Shown one piece after another: positions 26,320 to 34,907 of a DNA stretch of 64,000 nucleotides. Origin of the DNA: Pseudalkalibacillus salsuginis (GTDB lineage: Bacteria > Bacillota > Bacilli > Bacillales > Fictibacillaceae); contig NZ_JAKJHW010000010.1 in assembly GCF_021646685.1 (NCBI RefSeq), positions 21,428 through 85,427 on the forward strand, in the 5' to 3' direction. Both the position numbers and the translations under genes were made by a program. The notes beneath the pieces are model-generated. The model saw only the letters and a program-made list of their open reading frames with translations, was not told the DNA's origin and did no database searches. Each line of letters starts with the position of its first letter. The first letter of the stretch is position 1.

Positions 26320-27486
26320 ATGATTTACAAATTCATCAAGAAAAATTCTTTTCATCAAACGATTCCTGGATATCTACTGCTCCTGCAAGAAGAACTTGAA
26401 GATAACCTGTCAAATCAGCCATATTCATCGGGTCTTACAAATTCAAAATTATCAAAATTTGAAAGGATGATTATGGAAGACATAAATACAAGAACAAGAG
26501 ATTTTAATTTAAACAATGTTACCAGAACGCAGGCTTACCTTGATTTTTATTTGCGGAATCCAGAAATTCACTGGGCCTTTTTAGGGCATATGGTCTCCCG
26601 TAACGGTGGGTGGAATATGACGGATTTGAAAGGTGAGTTCCTTTCCCGGCTTCTGACCGAGAGGGAACAGCAGGATTTCTTTCTTTTTTTGGAACGAGGA
26701 AATTGGTTGATTTTCCAGGATGTTTTTCCGCAGCTGCTTCTTTATGAAAAAAGCAGACAGCTTGAGCGGCCTTTATTTCATCTCCTGCCATGCCTTTCGG
26801 TTTCCGTATTTATGAAGACGGTTTGGGATTTTTTCTGGCGATGGGGAGATCGTCCTTTGTTGGCTGTTTCATTGATTATCAATGAGCAAAGTTATTTGGA
26901 AGAAAAATTGCTGAAGGATGGACACTATACGAATGTTCTTCATACGATCGAGTTCAGCCTCCAGGATGTATTAAGCCTGAACCACATCCTTTTCCCCTTT
27001 GCTCGGAATGGTAAGACAAAATTAATGGGACAAACATTGCACCAATTCACTTCTCTTCACGAAAGAATAGAGCTAGGTAAACGAATGTACACATTATTAT
27101 TTTCCGATGCAACGAAATATGCCGATTTTCTTCAATGGGCCACAGATCATCCACACACCGGATCGAGAAGTGATTATTGGTCCAACCTTTTCAAAAAGGT
27201 AAAGGAAACGATTCCTGGACGGCTTTACAATCCACAAATTAAAGATTGCAATCTTAAACAAGGAGCAAGCCATTTGTACAGCCCTCCACTTCAATTTGCG
27301 TGGGGTGATATCAAGCATAATGGACCCTCCCAGGGGGATTGGTGCAAGGATAGCAAGACAATCAATCATCTGATCAATATTCCAGATAGAGTGAATGGAG
27401 AGATTCAGCATGCCTATTGTAAATCGCTTGAAAAACTCGCCTTTACGATCTTTACAAAGAAGGCGATCTTTCTCAGGAAGGGGTAA
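26320..27486 (+). CDS. yppC: DUF2515 (YppC family) protein
   Basis: 388 residues. NNVTRTQAYLDFYLRNPEIHWAFLGHMVSRNGGWNMTDLKG is the conserved core of the YppC/DUF2515 family. No signal peptide or membrane helix is obvious. The start ATG follows GAGAGGAGCAGGTC. It is divergent from the terpene cyclase gene (65-base gap), an arrangement that may mean shared control. Function unknown; a link to sporulation or terpenoid metabolism is speculation from the neighbourhood. Confidence 0.85.
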   Translation: MIYKFIKKNSFHQTIPGYLLLLQEELEDNLSNQPYSSGLTNSKLSKFERMIMEDINTRTRDFNLNNVTRTQAYLDFYLRNPEIHWAFLGHMVSRNGGWNMTDLKGEFLSRLLTEREQQDFFLFLERGNWLIFQDVFPQLLLYEKSRQLERPLFHLLPCLSVSVFMKTVWDFFWRWGDRPLLAVSLIINEQSYLEEKLLKDGHYTNVLHTIEFSLQDVLSLNHILFPFARNGKTKLMGQTLHQFTSLHERIELGKRMYTLLFSDATKYADFLQWATDHPHTGSRSDYWSNLFKKVKETIPGRLYNPQIKDCNLKQGASHLYSPPLQFAWGDIKHNGPSQGDWCKDSKTINHLINIPDRVNGEIQHAYCKSLEKLAFTIFTKKAIFLRKG

Positions 27487-27874
27487 AAATATTATCCCTT
27501 ATATTGTTGTGGTATTAACCAGCGCTTTGTCATGCACTTATCTGGAATTGCTTTTTACAGGGCTTGGCTTTTATTCTTTTCCGCAACGTCCCTTCCCTCA
27601 ACTATTCCCGATCGATATCCGTTTTACATTGATTGGTGTCCCGGTAGTGACCTCTTTAGTCCTTTTTGCTTTAACTATATTGGAAAAACAAGCAAGGATC
27701 GTTTTTCTGTTTGTTACCTCTTTCATTATGATGGTCGGTGAAATGATCAGCGATAATATCGGTTTACTAGTACATAGCCCTCAGTGGTCCCATGCATTTT
27801 CCTTTTTCGGATATATGCTTTTCTTTATGATGATTTGGACCATATTCAAGTGGACAGCAAGAAAAACCTCGTAA
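27410..27874 (+). CDS. CBO0543-like small integral membrane protein
   Basis: About 154 residues with four predicted membrane helices (PYIVVVLTSALSCTYLELLF, FTLIGVPVVTSLVLFALTI, VFLFVTSFIMMVGEMI, FFGYMLFFMMIWTIF). The ATG at 27410 was preferred over one five codons earlier because it follows GGAGAG at good spacing. It overlaps the end of yppC by 77 bases in another frame, so it is probably co-transcribed. The CBO0543 assignment is from general similarity only; no function is known. Confidence 0.65.
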   Translation: MPIVNRLKNSPLRSLQRRRSFSGRGKNIIPYIVVVLTSALSCTYLELLFTGLGFYSFPQRPFPQLFPIDIRFTLIGVPVVTSLVLFALTILEKQARIVFLFVTSFIMMVGEMISDNIGLLVHSPQWSHAFSFFGYMLFFMMIWTIFKWTARKTS

Positions 27875-28003
27875 ACACCTCATTTGAATCTCAGACTTTC
27901 GAATGAGAAAATCTTCAACTTATGAAGGATTTCGCTTATTGATAATTAATTTAAAGTAGTAGGTGAGAAGTACGGATAATCGAAAAAAAGGAGAGTGTAT
28001 TCC

Positions 28004-29767
28004 ATGGCAGAATCAATCCTTGTTGGTCCACTTGAGAAGTTGAAAATGGATGGTGCGAAAATCGTAAAAGATGGGAACCTTGGCATTGCTGTGTTTTTTC
28101 ATGAAGGAGAGCTTCACGCAGTCGATAACCGGTGTCCTCATATGGGCTTTCCTCTACATATGGGCAGCCTTTGTGACGGTATCTTAACTTGTCACTGGCA
28201 CCATGCACGATTCGATGTAAAAAGCGGCGGGACGTTAGATCCTTGGGCGGATGATGTACCTACCTATCCTGTAGAAGTGAAGAATGGTGAAGTTTGGGTC
28301 CACACTGTACCACATCAAAAAGTCACCGTTGAGAAATTACGACGACGCCTTCGAGAAGGCCTTGAACAGAGTTTAAGCCTGGTAATCGCAAAAGCGGTCG
28401 TTGGATTGGTTGAGGCAGGCATAGTACCAGGTGAAATTGCAAAAGTCGGTGTGGAATTCGGTACGAAGCACCGGCAAAGCGGATGGCGATCAGGACTCAC
28501 GATTTTGACAGCAATGACGAATATTTTACCCAAACTTGATAAAACCGGCCAGATTCTTGCGTTGTATCAGGGGCTTGTCCATGTGGCAAGGGAAAGTTCA
28601 GGGATGGGAACGCGATTCCTACTAGGCTCGCTTCCAGGGTCGGATGAAATGGAAACACAATCTGTTGAAACGTTGACGAAATGGTACCGTCATTGTGTAG
28701 AAGTCCGTGATTCACAAGGTGCTGAAAGAGTTTTGCTTACCGCGATTAGATCTGGATGGTCAGAGGATCAACTAGCGGATATGATGATGACCGCAGTTAC
28801 TGATCATTTTTATATTAATGCTGGTCATACCCTCGATTTCCATAATAAGGCCTTTGAAGTGCTGGGACATGTCGGGAATGATTATCGATCTTATGTGCTT
28901 ACGTCATTACTTCCCGGAATATCGGATGTCTCACGAAGTGAAGAATCCCACAGTTGGCAATCACCCGTGGACTTAGTCACTCCATTAAAAAAAGCTTTTG
29001 AAAAGTTGCCAGACATCATTAGCAGAAAAAACGTGATAGATGGAAAAACGTTTGATGAAGAAGCATTCGTCGAACAGTTATTGTCTGATCAGCCCGTCAA
29101 AACGGTTGATAGGATGATGGATGCCTTGGAGTCAGGAGTCTCTCCGGTACGGTTATCACAGTTGGTCGCTTTGGCGGCTGCCGAAAGAATTGCACGATTT
29201 CACACCCAGAATGATTTCAGTGATTGGATCACAGTCCTTCACACTTTTACACACGCACATGCTGTACACCAAAGTTTAAGACGTTCTACAACGGTTGAAT
29301 TGACAAGGGCAGTTTTCCATGGGGCGATGAGTGTCTATCTCGATCGGTTCTTGAATATGCCAGCTGCACGAAAACCTCAACCAGTTGAAGGAATAACCGA
29401 ACCCCAAGATCCATCCGAATTGCTCAATCTCATGAACAAACAACAACAGGTAGCAGAAAGTGCTCGTTGGGTGGTGACTTATTTGGGCAGCGGGGGCGAA
29501 AAAGGAGCGCTCTTTAATACGCTGGGCCATGCCCTGTTAAGAGAAGATGCTGAGTTCCATTCATTCCAAATGTATGAAGCTGGGATTGTGGAACATGATT
29601 ACTGGGCTAAGGATGATTCGCCATTATCGGAACGAGCACAAGAAACGCTGATCCTTGCCATTACCAGGTATTTAGCTGGGCATGCTCCCACAGCACGGGA
29701 AATGCCACATACAGCTCGTATTGCAATGAGACTACACAAAGGTGAAAAACTTTTTGAGGAAGATTGA
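28004..29767 (+). CDS. Rieske [2Fe-2S] protein with long helical C-terminal domain
   Basis: About 587 residues. The N-terminal 100 residues are a Rieske domain with both ligand pairs: Cys44/His46 in NRCPHMG and Cys63/His66 in CHWHHARFD, and SGGTLDPW after them. This is the ferredoxin-like type seen in ring-hydroxylating oxygenases, not the cytochrome bc type. The other 470 residues are mostly helical, rich in His and Arg, and show no known catalytic domain; repeats of AVxxGLVxAG/ALYQGLVHVARES type occur. Start ATG at 28004 follows AAGGAG; a GTG three codons upstream is possible. Proteins of the same build occur in other bacilli. The role and redox partner are unknown. Confidence 0.85.
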   Translation: MAESILVGPLEKLKMDGAKIVKDGNLGIAVFFHEGELHAVDNRCPHMGFPLHMGSLCDGILTCHWHHARFDVKSGGTLDPWADDVPTYPVEVKNGEVWVHTVPHQKVTVEKLRRRLREGLEQSLSLVIAKAVVGLVEAGIVPGEIAKVGVEFGTKHRQSGWRSGLTILTAMTNILPKLDKTGQILALYQGLVHVARESSGMGTRFLLGSLPGSDEMETQSVETLTKWYRHCVEVRDSQGAERVLLTAIRSGWSEDQLADMMMTAVTDHFYINAGHTLDFHNKAFEVLGHVGNDYRSYVLTSLLPGISDVSRSEESHSWQSPVDLVTPLKKAFEKLPDIISRKNVIDGKTFDEEAFVEQLLSDQPVKTVDRMMDALESGVSPVRLSQLVALAAAERIARFHTQNDFSDWITVLHTFTHAHAVHQSLRRSTTVELTRAVFHGAMSVYLDRFLNMPAARKPQPVEGITEPQDPSELLNLMNKQQQVAESARWVVTYLGSGGEKGALFNTLGHALLREDAEFHSFQMYEAGIVEHDYWAKDDSPLSERAQETLILAITRYLAGHAPTAREMPHTARIAMRLHKGEKLFEED

Positions 29768-29870
29768 TGTAACGAAGAAAATTCTTGGCTGATCCTGCTT
29801 AAATTAGGTCTATGTTTACGAGACAAGTATTCAGATGCCTATTTTTAGGGTTTTTCGTCCAAATATGTAG

Positions 29871-29896
29871 ACTATCATTTTTTATCCACATATATT
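29871..29896 (+). promoter_or_regulatory. Possible sigma-K promoter of yjcZ-like gene
   Basis: AC at 29871, a 16-base gap, then CATATATT at 29889 matches the mother-cell sigma-K pattern (AC, N16-17, CATANNNT), 38 bases before the start. Confidence 0.45.
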
Positions 29897-29933
29897 GCTA
29901 TTGTGTCGATTAACTTTTAGGAGGATGAAAAAT

Positions 29934-30137
29934 ATGAGTGGTAAAGGATTTGGCCATGGACGTATTTTTGCGTTGATTGTCGTTTTATTCATCTTGTTGG
30001 TGATCATCGGAGCTACAGCATGTGGTTATGGTGGTTACGGTGGCGGTCATGGCGGTTACGGTGACGGCTATGGCGGTGGCTATGGTGGCAGTCATGGCGG
30101 CTATGGTGGCTGCTGCGACGGAGGATATGGCTACTAA
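29934..30137 (+). CDS. YjcZ family sporulation mini-protein with Gly/Tyr-rich tail
   Basis: 67 residues: [30 protein letters not shown], then a tail built of [11 protein letters not shown] repeats with a CC pair near the end. The [16 protein letters not shown] helix is diagnostic of the YjcZ/small spore membrane protein family. The Gly/Tyr/His-rich tail is longer than in many relatives. Start ATG is preceded by AGGAGG. A sigma-K-like promoter lies upstream, in line with synthesis in the mother cell and placement in the outer spore layers (inferred). Confidence 0.85.
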   Translation: MSGKGFGHGRIFALIVVLFILLVIIGATACGYGGYGGGHGGYGDGYGGGYGGSHGGYGGCCDGGYGY

Positions 30138-30148
30138 AATACTTGTTC

Positions 30149-30180
30149 GGAGGGCTTCGTTATCAGAGGTCCTCTTTTTA
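30149..30180 (+). terminator. Terminator of the YjcZ-like gene
   Basis: GAGGGC and GTCCTC (one G-T pair) enclose a loop and are followed by TTTTTA. Confidence 0.55.
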
Positions 30181-30370
30181 GTGGACACACCAGTAGATGT
30201 TCAGCATTTTTTCAGCAACCGTGATCACTCCTTTCAGCCTTATAAATATTTTTAAAATTATAAAAAATTAAAATCTTTATGGAAAATGGAACATATACTG
30301 AATGTAATATCAATCATTCACTAACCTGTAAAAATAAGACAGGTTATAATTCTAAAAAGGAGTGATGCCT

Positions 30371-30697
30371 ATGAAAAACGCCCCTAATTATGGCGAGTTC
30401 TATCAGAGATCATTAGTGTTGATTGGTGAAGATGACTCCCTATCAGTCCAGGAAAAACCGGAGAGTGAATTTTTCACTCACTGGCTCATTGCCCTTGAAG
30501 GAACTGAAATAGATAAAGTAACGGGTGCATACCAATGGAATGTCTTTGTCTTCCCTTCCAAAAAATGCGGAGGATTCAACTACCATCAACCATTCTATGT
30601 ATCTAAATGCTTCCAATCGATACATGAAGCTATTGATTACACCGTTCAGCTCGAAAAGAAAGCAAAAGAAGATCAACTATGTAAGATTGCCAATTAA
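30371..30697 (+). CDS. Hypothetical protein
   Basis: 108 residues from the ATG at 30371, eight bases after AAGGAG. Soluble, mixed alpha/beta, with HWLIALEGTEIDKVTG, FVFPSKKCGGFNYHQPFYV and a C-terminal helix rich in Lys/Glu. I do not recognise the family. It stands alone between yjcZ and the fix cluster and is followed by an A/T hairpin that could end transcription. Confidence 0.6.
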   Translation: MKNAPNYGEFYQRSLVLIGEDDSLSVQEKPESEFFTHWLIALEGTEIDKVTGAYQWNVFVFPSKKCGGFNYHQPFYVSKCFQSIHEAIDYTVQLEKKAKEDQLCKIAN

Positions 30698-30735
30698 AAA
30701 AAGAGAAAAAAATCTGAACTAATTTTCTCTCTTTT
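30698..30735 (+). terminator. AT-rich terminator-like hairpin
   Basis: AAGAGAAAA pairs with TTTTCTCT, followed by CTTTTT, just after the preceding stop codon. Confidence 0.45.
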
Positions 30736-30900
30736 TGATCACATATGTGAAACAATGTACAAAGTAAGACGGATACATAACTCTCCTTGATCCCCTCTTT
30801 CATCCCCAGGTATTCCTCCATATAAAATTATATCAAGGTCTTACATAACATAGTTAAATACAATGTATATGAATTTTACACCACTTAATGGACCTGACTC

Positions 30901-31008
30901 TATGAATACTCAATACGGACATTCGTAGCGAGAAAAATCGGGTGAAAGTGCTCCATAAATGCTCTATACGGACATTCGACCACGCTGAACCTGGGAGGCC
31001 ACACACAC
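30901..31008. repeat. Degenerate 53-bp tandem duplication
   Basis: The string ATACGGACATTCG occurs at 30913 and at 30966 within similar flanks (TGAATACTCA... and TAAATGCTCT...), giving a period of 53 bases. No ORF covers it; it lies between the hypothetical gene and the 3' end of fixX. Confidence 0.55.
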
Positions 31009-31073
31009 AATTACCTCGTGTGACTGATTTTATCGGTTCGAAAATGTGCTGTAACAAAAACTGCACTCTATAC

Positions 31074-31116
31074 AAAATAAAACATGTGAGAACCGAATGC
31101 TCGCTCTCACATGCCT
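31074..31116 (-). terminator. Terminator of the fixABCX operon
   Basis: CATGTGAGA and TCTCACATG form a nine-pair stem on the minus strand, followed by TTTTATTTT. Confidence 0.85.
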
Positions 31117-31120
31117 TCCC

Positions 31121-31420
31121 TTATCCCAGCCTGAAGATGATTCCATGGCCACCTTTCGGATAGACCCAGTCGATGTTTTCGTGCGGACATCCGATCCGGC
31201 AGCTGCCACATTCGTGACAGCCTTCATAACCGATATGCATCCTGATGTCTTCCCATTTGTAGATTTCAGCCGGGCAGAAAATCGTACAAATTTTATCGGG
31301 GCAATCGGTCATGCAGATTTCTGGATTTTTTACATGAAGATGGGATTTTGTATCAGCGTTGAAACGGACAAGGTATTGTTTTTCCTCGATTGACTGTCCC
31401 TTTTTCTTCTCTTCACTCAT
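31121..31420 (-). CDS. fixX: FixX-type ferredoxin
   Basis: 99 residues. Cysteines are in CMTDCPDKICTIFCP and CHECGSCRIGCP, two ferredoxin-like motifs of which the second is the regular [4Fe-4S] binding loop; GGHGIIFRLG ends the protein as in FixX. It passes electrons in the FixABCX membrane complex. The start ATG shares a base with the fixC stop (TAATG). Length agrees with the family. Confidence 0.9.
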   Translation of the reverse strand: MSEEKKKGQSIEEKQYLVRFNADTKSHLHVKNPEICMTDCPDKICTIFCPAEIYKWEDIRMHIGYEGCHECGSCRIGCPHENIDWVYPKGGHGIIFRLG

Positions 31421-32715
31421 TATTTCATCACCCTCCAAGCCCGATAAGCGTCTCGAGCAATTTTGATTTTCTCCCGAGGTGACCCGATGTCCTTCCAGAT
31501 TTTCTTTTGTTTTTCCCATTTTGATTTTCCATCTACAGTGAACATTTGACTTGCAGCACGGTTCATCATCGGGATATATTGATCAAAGTACTGTGGGAAC
31601 TTATCGAAGTGATGGGTAGAATCTTTATATTTTTTCATATCTTGACCTACGAAACTATTCATCAATTTTACACGGTACCGGTCCAGTAACGCCTCTGAAA
31701 AATCACCAGCTTGCATGGCTAAAAGAATCGTTTCCGCAGCAATACGTCCCGATGTCATGGCTAGATTGGAACCTTCACGGTGGATGGCATTGACAAGCTG
31801 AGCAGCATCTCCAACAACAATCACACCATCTCCGACAACCTTACCCATCGATTTGTAACCGCCTTCGGGAATGAGGTGAGCCAAATATTCCTGCTGCTCG
31901 CTGCCTTGTAGATAAGGGCGGATCATCGGATGATCCTTGACATATTCCAAAAGTTCGTATGGTCTGATTTTATGCTTGATGAGCCCGGATAGTAACGTAC
32001 CCACTCCTATGCTTAACGAGTCTTTATTCGTATAGAGGAAACCGGTCCCGAGGATTCCTTTGGTCGCATCACCGAATAACTCGATTGTACATCCCTGATT
32101 CGGTTCAAGGTTGAACCGGTCTTCGATAACTTTTTTATCTAATTTTAAAATTTCCATTGTTGCAAGGGCGACTTCATCTGGTCTGTACTCTTTATGAAAA
32201 CCGAGTGATTTCGCCAATAATGAATTGACTCCGTCAGCAAGCACCACAACATCAGCATATACCTCACCATCAGGGCGATCCGTCCGGACACCGACCACCC
32301 TTCCCTCTTCAACGATACATTCTGTTACAACCGTTTCATTGATCAGTAAAGCACCTTGTTCAACCGCTTTGGAAGCAAACCACTGGTCGAACTTAGCCCG
32401 CAATACGGTAAAATTGTTGTAAGGCTCCTTCCCCCATTCCATTCCTTTATATCCGAATGTGACGGCGGATTCTTTATCCATCATCATGAATCGCTGTTCG
32501 ACGATCGGACGTTCTAAAGGAGCCTCTTGATAAAATCCTGGGATGACGTCCTCCATCATTTGTCGGTAGAGGACACCTCCCATGACGTTTTTGGAGCCTG
32601 GATATTCCCCGCGTTCTATGAGGACCACCTTCGCACCGCCTTTGGCAAGCTCATACGCACAGGCGATTCCGGCTGGGCCTGCTCCGACAACGATACAATC
32701 AAACCTCTCCGACAT
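31420..32715 (-). CDS. fixC: FixC, ETF-quinone oxidoreductase-like flavoprotein
   Basis: 431 residues with an N-terminal FAD dinucleotide fold, CIVVGAGPAGIACAYELAKGG, the family stretch GSKNVMGGVLY, and GVIVVGDAAQLVNAIHREGSNLAMTSGR, the second FAD contact. It oxidises the reduced FixAB flavoprotein and passes electrons to quinone and, with FixX, onward. It overlaps fixB by 17 bases, with AGGAGG before the ATG. Confidence 0.93.
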   Translation of the reverse strand: MSERFDCIVVGAGPAGIACAYELAKGGAKVVLIERGEYPGSKNVMGGVLYRQMMEDVIPGFYQEAPLERPIVEQRFMMMDKESAVTFGYKGMEWGKEPYNNFTVLRAKFDQWFASKAVEQGALLINETVVTECIVEEGRVVGVRTDRPDGEVYADVVVLADGVNSLLAKSLGFHKEYRPDEVALATMEILKLDKKVIEDRFNLEPNQGCTIELFGDATKGILGTGFLYTNKDSLSIGVGTLLSGLIKHKIRPYELLEYVKDHPMIRPYLQGSEQQEYLAHLIPEGGYKSMGKVVGDGVIVVGDAAQLVNAIHREGSNLAMTSGRIAAETILLAMQAGDFSEALLDRYRVKLMNSFVGQDMKKYKDSTHHFDKFPQYFDQYIPMMNRAASQMFTVDGKSKWEKQKKIWKDIGSPREKIKIARDAYRAWRVMK

Positions 32716-33736
32716 GGTTGACCTCCTCTTTTGCTATAGCTCGACTGAATTGTTCAACTAAAAGTGGTATGATTTCGAAGGCGTCCCCGACGATTCCATA
32801 GTGGCAAGCTTCGAAAATCGGAGCATCAGGGTCTTTATTGATCGCAATGATCATAGTGGCGTTTTTCATTCCGACAAGGTGTTGGATCGCCCCGGAGATG
32901 CCGATTGCAAAATATATCTTTGGTGTAACGGTGACCCCTGTCTGACCAACCTGATGATGATGCTCGATCCACCCAGCTTCGACGACATCCCGACTGGCGC
33001 CGACAGCTCCTCCCAGGGTCTCTGCCAACCGGTGGATCAGCTGGAATCCTTCAGCACTTCCCAACCCTTTACCACCAGCGACAACGATGTCAGCTTCGTC
33101 TATCCTGACTTTTTTTGTGGTTGCCCGAACGATTTCCAACACCTTCGTCCGGATATCGTCTTCTTTTATATTAATCTGTTCTTCTATCAATTTCCCTGTC
33201 CTTCCAGGTTCCTTTTCGAGTGCTTTCATGACTTTTGGTCTTACGGTAGCCATTTGTGGACGGTATTTTTTACAAAGGATCGTCGCCATGATGTTTCCCC
33301 CGAATGCAGGTCTGCTCGCAAGTAACAAGCCCGTATCTTCTTCGACATCCAATTCCGTCGTATCAGCGGTCAATCCAGTCGGGAGATCAGTTGCTACTGC
33401 GCTTGCCAGGTCTTTTCCCGTAGAAGTCGCCCCGAATAAAATGATTTCAGGCTTATATGTTTCACAACAATGCAGGAGTGCTTTCATATAGGATTCAGTA
33501 CGATAATCCTTGAAAATCGGTTGGTCGTAAACATAGACGACATCTGCTCCATACTCGAATACTGTTGAGGCAAGGGTTGTCACTTGACTGCCGATGATCA
33601 CACCAGCAAGCTCTACCCCCCGTTTATCGGCCAACTGCCTTCCAGCTCCTAACAACTCTAGCGAAACGGGGGCGATTGTATTTTCCTGTTCCTCTATAAA
33701 AACCCATACGCCATGATACTCCTCGAGATTCATCAT
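32699..33736 (-). CDS. fixB: FixB/EtfA, electron-transfer flavoprotein alpha subunit
   Basis: 345 residues. The C-terminal FAD-binding half has VVAGGKGLGSAEGFQLIHRLAETLGGAVGASRDVVEAGWI, GQTGVTVTPKIYFAIGISGAIQHL and INKDPDAPIFEACHYGIVGD, which are typical of EtfA/FixB. It pairs with FixA. The start ATG overlaps the fixA stop (ATGA) and follows AAAGGGGG. Confidence 0.93.
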   Translation of the reverse strand: MMNLEEYHGVWVFIEEQENTIAPVSLELLGAGRQLADKRGVELAGVIIGSQVTTLASTVFEYGADVVYVYDQPIFKDYRTESYMKALLHCCETYKPEIILFGATSTGKDLASAVATDLPTGLTADTTELDVEEDTGLLLASRPAFGGNIMATILCKKYRPQMATVRPKVMKALEKEPGRTGKLIEEQINIKEDDIRTKVLEIVRATTKKVRIDEADIVVAGGKGLGSAEGFQLIHRLAETLGGAVGASRDVVEAGWIEHHHQVGQTGVTVTPKIYFAIGISGAIQHLVGMKNATMIIAINKDPDAPIFEACHYGIVGDAFEIIPLLVEQFSRAIAKEEVNHVGEV

Positions 33737-34560
33737 GATCCCCCTTTCGCTTGAAATAATTCTTTCTTTTCTAATATGACCGAGAGAATTTGATCAACTT
33801 GATCGTGTGGACTCCCCTCCAACATTTTTCCACCTTCAGGTTTCGGCGGCGCCCAGACTTTTGCCACAATGGTTGGGGAACCTTTCAGTCCGAGCTGTTT
33901 GATGTCTACATCTTCAAGATCATCAACTGACCAGATTACAGGATCGTACCTGGCAGCTTTGATCATATTCGGGAATGAGGAGTAAGGAACTTCATTGATT
34001 TCTTTTTCAACCGATAGTAAGCATGGAAGGGTTGATTGGATCACTTCATGGCCGTCTTCGATCTTACGGTGAACGATGATATGTCCCTCTTCTTGATGAA
34101 CAGACTCTACTTTTTTCACCGATGTAAGCGGTGGAATATCCAGACGCCGCGCGATACCGGGTCCAACTTGTCCAGTATCACCATCAATGGTCATTTTTCC
34201 GCATAAAATGAGATCCACTGGTCGGCTTTTCTGGATCTTATCCAAAGCTTTGGTAAGGGCATAGCTGGTCGCGAGTGTATCTGCCCCCGCAAACCTTCGA
34301 TCTGAGATCATGTACCCCTCATCTGCTCCGATTTCGATGCATTTCTTGATAGCTTTAACTGCTGGCGGCGGCCCCATTGTCAAAACCGAAACGATTCCGC
34401 CATACTTCTTTTTAATCCGTACCGCTTCCTCAACGGCATGTGCATCATAAGGATTCAAAATCGCAGGTGCACTTGCCCGATCCATTGTGTTCGTCTTAGG
34501 ATTCATCTTGATGATTTTCGTATCAGGCACTTGCTTGATGCAAGCGATGATATGAAGCAT
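33733..34560 (-). CDS. fixA: FixA/EtfB, electron-transfer flavoprotein beta subunit
   Basis: 275 residues: IKQVPDTKIIKMNPKTNTMDR, LNPYDAHAVEEAVRIKKKYGG and CGKMTIDGDTGQVGPGIA are landmarks of EtfB/FixA. It binds the NADH-side flavin in bifurcating ETFs. The fixABCX set predicts a quinone-coupled flavin-bifurcating complex that makes low-potential ferredoxin or flavodoxin from NADH. It is first in the operon, with GTAAAGGAGAGG before the ATG. Confidence 0.93.
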   Translation of the reverse strand: MLHIIACIKQVPDTKIIKMNPKTNTMDRASAPAILNPYDAHAVEEAVRIKKKYGGIVSVLTMGPPPAVKAIKKCIEIGADEGYMISDRRFAGADTLATSYALTKALDKIQKSRPVDLILCGKMTIDGDTGQVGPGIARRLDIPPLTSVKKVESVHQEEGHIIVHRKIEDGHEVIQSTLPCLLSVEKEINEVPYSSFPNMIKAARYDPVIWSVDDLEDVDIKQLGLKGSPTIVAKVWAPPKPEGGKMLEGSPHDQVDQILSVILEKKELFQAKGGS

Positions 34561-34751
34561 TTGACACCTCTCCTTTACTACGAAAATCGCTTTTTTGTAA
34601 AATGCTAAGTATGCCTATCTACTCCTACTATATTGAAGGATTTGAAGATAAATGCTGATTTTTAATAAGAATCCCCCTATAATGCCCTATTTTTATAAAC
34701 CCATCCAGAGGATGTAAGAATGGTAGATTAAAATATACCCTTCATAATATT

Positions 34752-34779
34752 TTGAACTTTCAAATAACTATTGTATAAT
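34752..34779 (+). promoter_or_regulatory. Predicted sigma-A promoter of the symporter operon
   Basis: TTGAAC, a 16-base spacer and a perfect TATAAT, about 60 bases before the small upstream ORF. Confidence 0.6.
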
Positions 34780-34841
34780 TTCTAGTAAATAAAGAAATGG
34801 TAGGGCTTTCATGTCGATATGTTGCTTAAAGGGGGTGATCG

Positions 34842-34901
34842 ATGGAAAGTCATAGTCACTGGAATCAGGCCTTTTTGTCACGGAATGATGTATGGAGGTG
34901 A
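34842..34901 (+). CDS. 19-codon upstream ORF of the symporter operon
   Basis: The ORF MESHSHWNQAFLSRNDVWR has a very strong ribosome-binding site (AAAGGGGGTGATCG) seven bases before its ATG. Its last codons and stop lie inside the GGAGGTGA of the next gene, so ribosomes ending here could reload on the symporter small subunit. It may be a regulatory leader or a true micro-protein. Evidence is positional; conservation is untested. Confidence 0.5.
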   Translation: MESHSHWNQAFLSRNDVWR

Positions 34902-34907
34902 AATATC

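Noticed and set aside
29985..30188. Minus-strand Ala/Thr/Met-rich ORF opposite the yjcZ-like gene
   Set aside because: Low-complexity complement of the GGY repeats; no ribosome-binding site.
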